DNA from: Corinectria fuckeliana
Lineage: Eukaryota > Ascomycota > Sordariomycetes > Hypocreales > Nectriaceae
NCBI GenBank assembly: GCA_019137255.1
Contig: WPDH01000475.1
Coordinates: forward strand, 1-11,581
DNA: 11,581 bases
Direction: 5' to 3'
The notes under the pieces were generated by a model. That model made no database searches and was not told the DNA's origin. It saw only the letters and a program-made list of their open reading frames with translations. A program made the position numbers and the translations under genes. Below, in pieces: positions 9,569 through 11,581 of the stretch (position 1 is its first letter; each line of letters begins with the position of its first letter).

Positions 9569-9610
9569 ATAGTTATAATATTTTAAATAAGTTAAAACTT
9601 TTATTTTAAG
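9569..9610 (+). repeat. approximate 40 bp direct repeat, copy 1
   Basis: It shares AAATAAGTTAAAAC exactly, plus flanking TTATAATATT, with 10192-10232, allowing small gaps. Low sequence complexity means the match could be chance. Confidence 0.3.
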
Positions 9611-10030
9611 ATTTTTATTTAGCTTAAAAAATATAATTATATTATATTTATTATAAGCTTATAATATAATATAAGTTAAGATAGCTTAATAATTAGTATT
9701 TTAATATAATATTAATATTAATTAGTAGTCTAAAAAAGAGATAATAATAATAATAAAACTAAAATAATTATTAAAAAAAAAGATAATATATAAGTAACTT
9801 AAGCTTATATTAAAGTTAAGCTAGTAAATACTATATATAATTTATTTATTAAGCTAAAAAGCTTTTTAGGTTTTCTTAATAAGAACTAAATAAGCTAAGC
9901 TAATAGTAAGAGTAATAAAAGTAAAAGCTTTTAAGTTAAAAATTTAATTATTATATATTTTTAAAAGTAAAAAAATCTATCTAAGTATTTTTTCTTAGCT
10001 TAAGCTTAATATAAGATTATAATAAGATAA

Positions 10031-10054
10031 TTATAGTTTTAAGCTAAGTATTTA
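10031..10054 (+). repeat. 24 bp direct repeat, copy 1
   Basis: TTATAGTTTTAAGCTAAG followed by TATTTA. It matches 10160-10183 with one mismatch (G/A), 129 bases apart. It could be a short duplicated unit or two related codon blocks. Confidence 0.55.
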
Positions 10055-10159
10055 TTTTTATAAAAAATATAATTTAAAAAGATTTTTTTATATTTAGTTA
10101 AATATTTTTTTCTATTAGTATATATAATATTTTTATAATATTTATAAATTAAAACTAAT

Positions 10160-10183
10160 TTATAGTTTTAAGCTAAATATTTA
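10160..10183 (+). repeat. 24 bp direct repeat, copy 2
   Basis: This is the second copy of the unit at 10031-10054. The single difference is A in place of G inside the AAGCTAAG motif. Confidence 0.55.
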
Positions 10184-10191
10184 AACTTAAA

Positions 10192-10232
10192 ATAATTATA
10201 ATATTAAATAAGTTAAAACCTCTTATTAAAAG
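10192..10232 (+). repeat. approximate 40 bp direct repeat, copy 2
   Basis: Partner of 9569-9610, about 620 bases downstream. Similarity does not extend clearly beyond the ends. Confidence 0.3.
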
Positions 10233-10300
10233 ACTTATAATTATATAATTATATATTAAGTAATAAGCTATTATTATATAAGTAGTTAGTTTTTTTAATA

Positions 10301-11581
10301 AAACTAATATATAAAATAAGATTTATTTTTATTTTAAGATTAAATTAGCTAGTTTTTTATTTTTTAATTTAAAAGATTTTTAATTAATTAGATTTATTAA
10401 TTTTTTTAATAAGCTTATTAGTATTATTTAAGATAAATATAAGTTAAATTTTTTTTATTATTATTATAAATATTAAAAAAAAAAAAGTTATACTATTACT
10501 AAAAACTTTAATAACTTAATTTTTAATATAAATAGCTTATATCTTATTTATTATATAAAATATAAAAATAATATTATTACTTAATAACTTTCTTATTATA
10601 ATAATATTAAAATTATTATAAGCTTAGTTTATTATTTTAATAATATCTTTTAAGATTTAACTATTAATATTAAAAAATATATTTCTTATTTAAATTATAA
10701 TTTTATATTTAATATAATTTTAAGTTATTTATTTTATATTTTTTTAGTTTAAAAGTATTAAGTTTTATATTATAATTAATATATAAAAAGATTAGTTTTT
10801 TTTATAATTTAAAAATATAATAAAAACTATATTAATAATAAAAATAAAAGTTATAATAATATTTATAATAATTTAGTTCTTAAAAGTTATTTTATAATTA
10901 TATATTATATTCTTCTTATATAAAATATAAGCTTATATCTTATATATAAATATATAAGTTTAGATAATATACTAAACTTATTTAAAAAATATAATAAAAA
11001 TAATTCTAATAATAATATTATATATTTTATTTTTTAGATTATCTATTAGTATTTTACTTAGTTTTATAATAAGTTTATTATTTTTACTTAGTATATATTA
11101 ACTAATTCTTATAAGAAAGTTATATTAATTTTAGTTAAGTTTATATACTTTTAAATTAATAGCTATTAGAAGTATATTAGTATTATTATTATAATCTTAA
11201 TATATTATTATCTTTAAGATAATATATATATAAGAATTTAGATTTTAATATTAAAATATATATTTTAAAAGTAAATTAAAACTATAATAAGTAAAAACTA
11301 AGTAAGTAAGAAAAAAAATTTTTTTATCTAACTTAAATAAATAATAATTAATAATTAATAATTAAATTTATTTTTTAAATTATAATATTATTTTATTATA
11401 TAATTATAAATAGATTTTTATTTTATAATATTATTTTTTTATTAATTATATTAATAAATTCTACTAAATATTTAATTTAAATATAATAATTTAATTAAAC
11501 TTAAATAATATTATAAATAAATATATAATATTTTCTAATTATTCTTTTTTAATATATATATATCTTACTTATTTTATTATT
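10301..11581. other. nearly pure A+T tail region
   Basis: G+C drops to about 5-7% in sampled lines. Runs of A and T dominate, including a 12-base A run at 10475-10486. One plus frame from about 10453 to 10580 is free of stops and reads Lys/Asn/Tyr-rich, but no family could be assigned. No RNA gene, promoter or terminator is supported. Confidence 0.6.
11344..11364. repeat. three tandem copies of ATAATTA
   Basis: Three perfect 7-base units lie in the AT-rich tail. The unit has almost no C or G, so ordinary slippage in AT-rich sequence explains it. Confidence 0.85.

Larger units (their letters stand above)
7257..10300. other. RIP-degraded sequence without a recognised gene
   Basis: I translated several frames on both strands through stops and recognised no domain. 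On the plus strand, one frame over about 7540-8700 gives Ser/Lys-rich text and another over about 9730-9960 gives Asn/Lys/Ser-rich text, but stop density is near what this base composition gives by chance. Homopolymer runs occur at 8572-8581 (A) and 8690-8701 (T). The most likely origin is further transposon remnants mutated beyond recognition by eye. Confidence 0.5.
1..11581. other. RIP-mutated AT-rich isochore
   Basis: The whole window is extremely A+T rich. Almost every C is followed by T or C, and almost every G is preceded by A or G. By eye I find no CpG and only five CpA/TpG dinucleotides: CA at 2810, 6170 and 7005, and TG at 3347 and 7247. Loss of CpA (and TpG on the other strand) is the known signature of repeat-induced point mutation in filamentous ascomycetes. 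As a result no ATG occurs on either strand, and only one TGA is seen (minus strand, at 6169-6171). No intact gene is possible here. Sampled lines give G+C of about 20-25% near the left end, about 8% in parts of the middle and 5-7% at the right end. Confidence 0.95.

Noticed and set aside
10453..10720. A possible FAR1/MULE-type transposase N-terminus in one plus frame (KKKKSYTITKN-like text, then LYLIYYIKYK)
   Set aside because: Some spacing resembles the Cys-His zinc domain of these transposases, but the expected Gly-Cys-Pro-Phe and His-Asn-His positions do not fit. At about 6% G+C such text arises easily.
1..11581. Mitochondrial or other organelle origin because of extreme A+T
   Set aside because: Organelle DNA would show intact genes, tRNAs and ATG codons. 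Here a Ty3/gypsy Pol with specific loss of CpA/TpG points to RIP of nuclear repeats.
1..11581. CRISPR arrays, tRNA or rRNA genes, bacterial promoters
   Set aside because: No regularly spaced repeats, cloverleaf boxes or rRNA-like conserved words were seen, and the base composition rules out recognising simple promoter boxes.

Overview
The window looks like a fragment of a filamentous ascomycete (Pezizomycotina-type) genome: an AT isochore made of repeats destroyed by repeat-induced point mutation (RIP). This rests on base use. By eye, CpG is absent. CpA/TpG is almost absent, with only five survivors found in 11.6 kb (2810, 3347, 6170, 7005, 7247). Consequently there is no ATG on either strand, and practically every stop is TAA or TAG. 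Conventional gene calling cannot work here. Coding history can only be read by translating through stops and allowing for C-to-T and G-to-A changes.

Read that way, the minus strand carries the remains of one Ty3/gypsy LTR retrotransposon, probably of the chromodomain-bearing (chromovirus) type. In the direction of its transcription, from high to low coordinates, there is a probable gag region (about 6790 to 5000). It is followed by an aspartic protease (about 4860-4600), reverse transcriptase (4500-3850), RNase H (3620-3130), integrase zinc finger (2590-2440), integrase catalytic core (2370-1990), integrase C-terminal domain (1740-1540) and a possible chromodomain (about 1440-1321). From about 4860 to 1321 all domains stay in one reading frame. 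The damage is therefore base substitution rather than insertion or deletion. The catalytic acids of protease, RT and integrase have all been changed by G-to-A transitions.

Flanks. Positions 1-1110 hold a separate stretch that reads best on the plus strand as a degraded Ser/Thr-rich sequence of unknown identity. Positions 6998-7256 are bounded by an inverted repeat and may be a small TIR (MITE-like) element; its two arms keep two of the five surviving CpA/TpG sites. From 7257 to the end I recognise no gene. G+C falls from roughly 20-25% at the left to about 5% at the right, and the last kilobase is nearly pure A/T with a short tandem repeat. I could not identify the LTRs, primer-binding site or polypurine tract of the gypsy element.

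Nothing in the window can encode a working protein. It is best described as a silenced transposon graveyard, probably constitutive heterochromatin.
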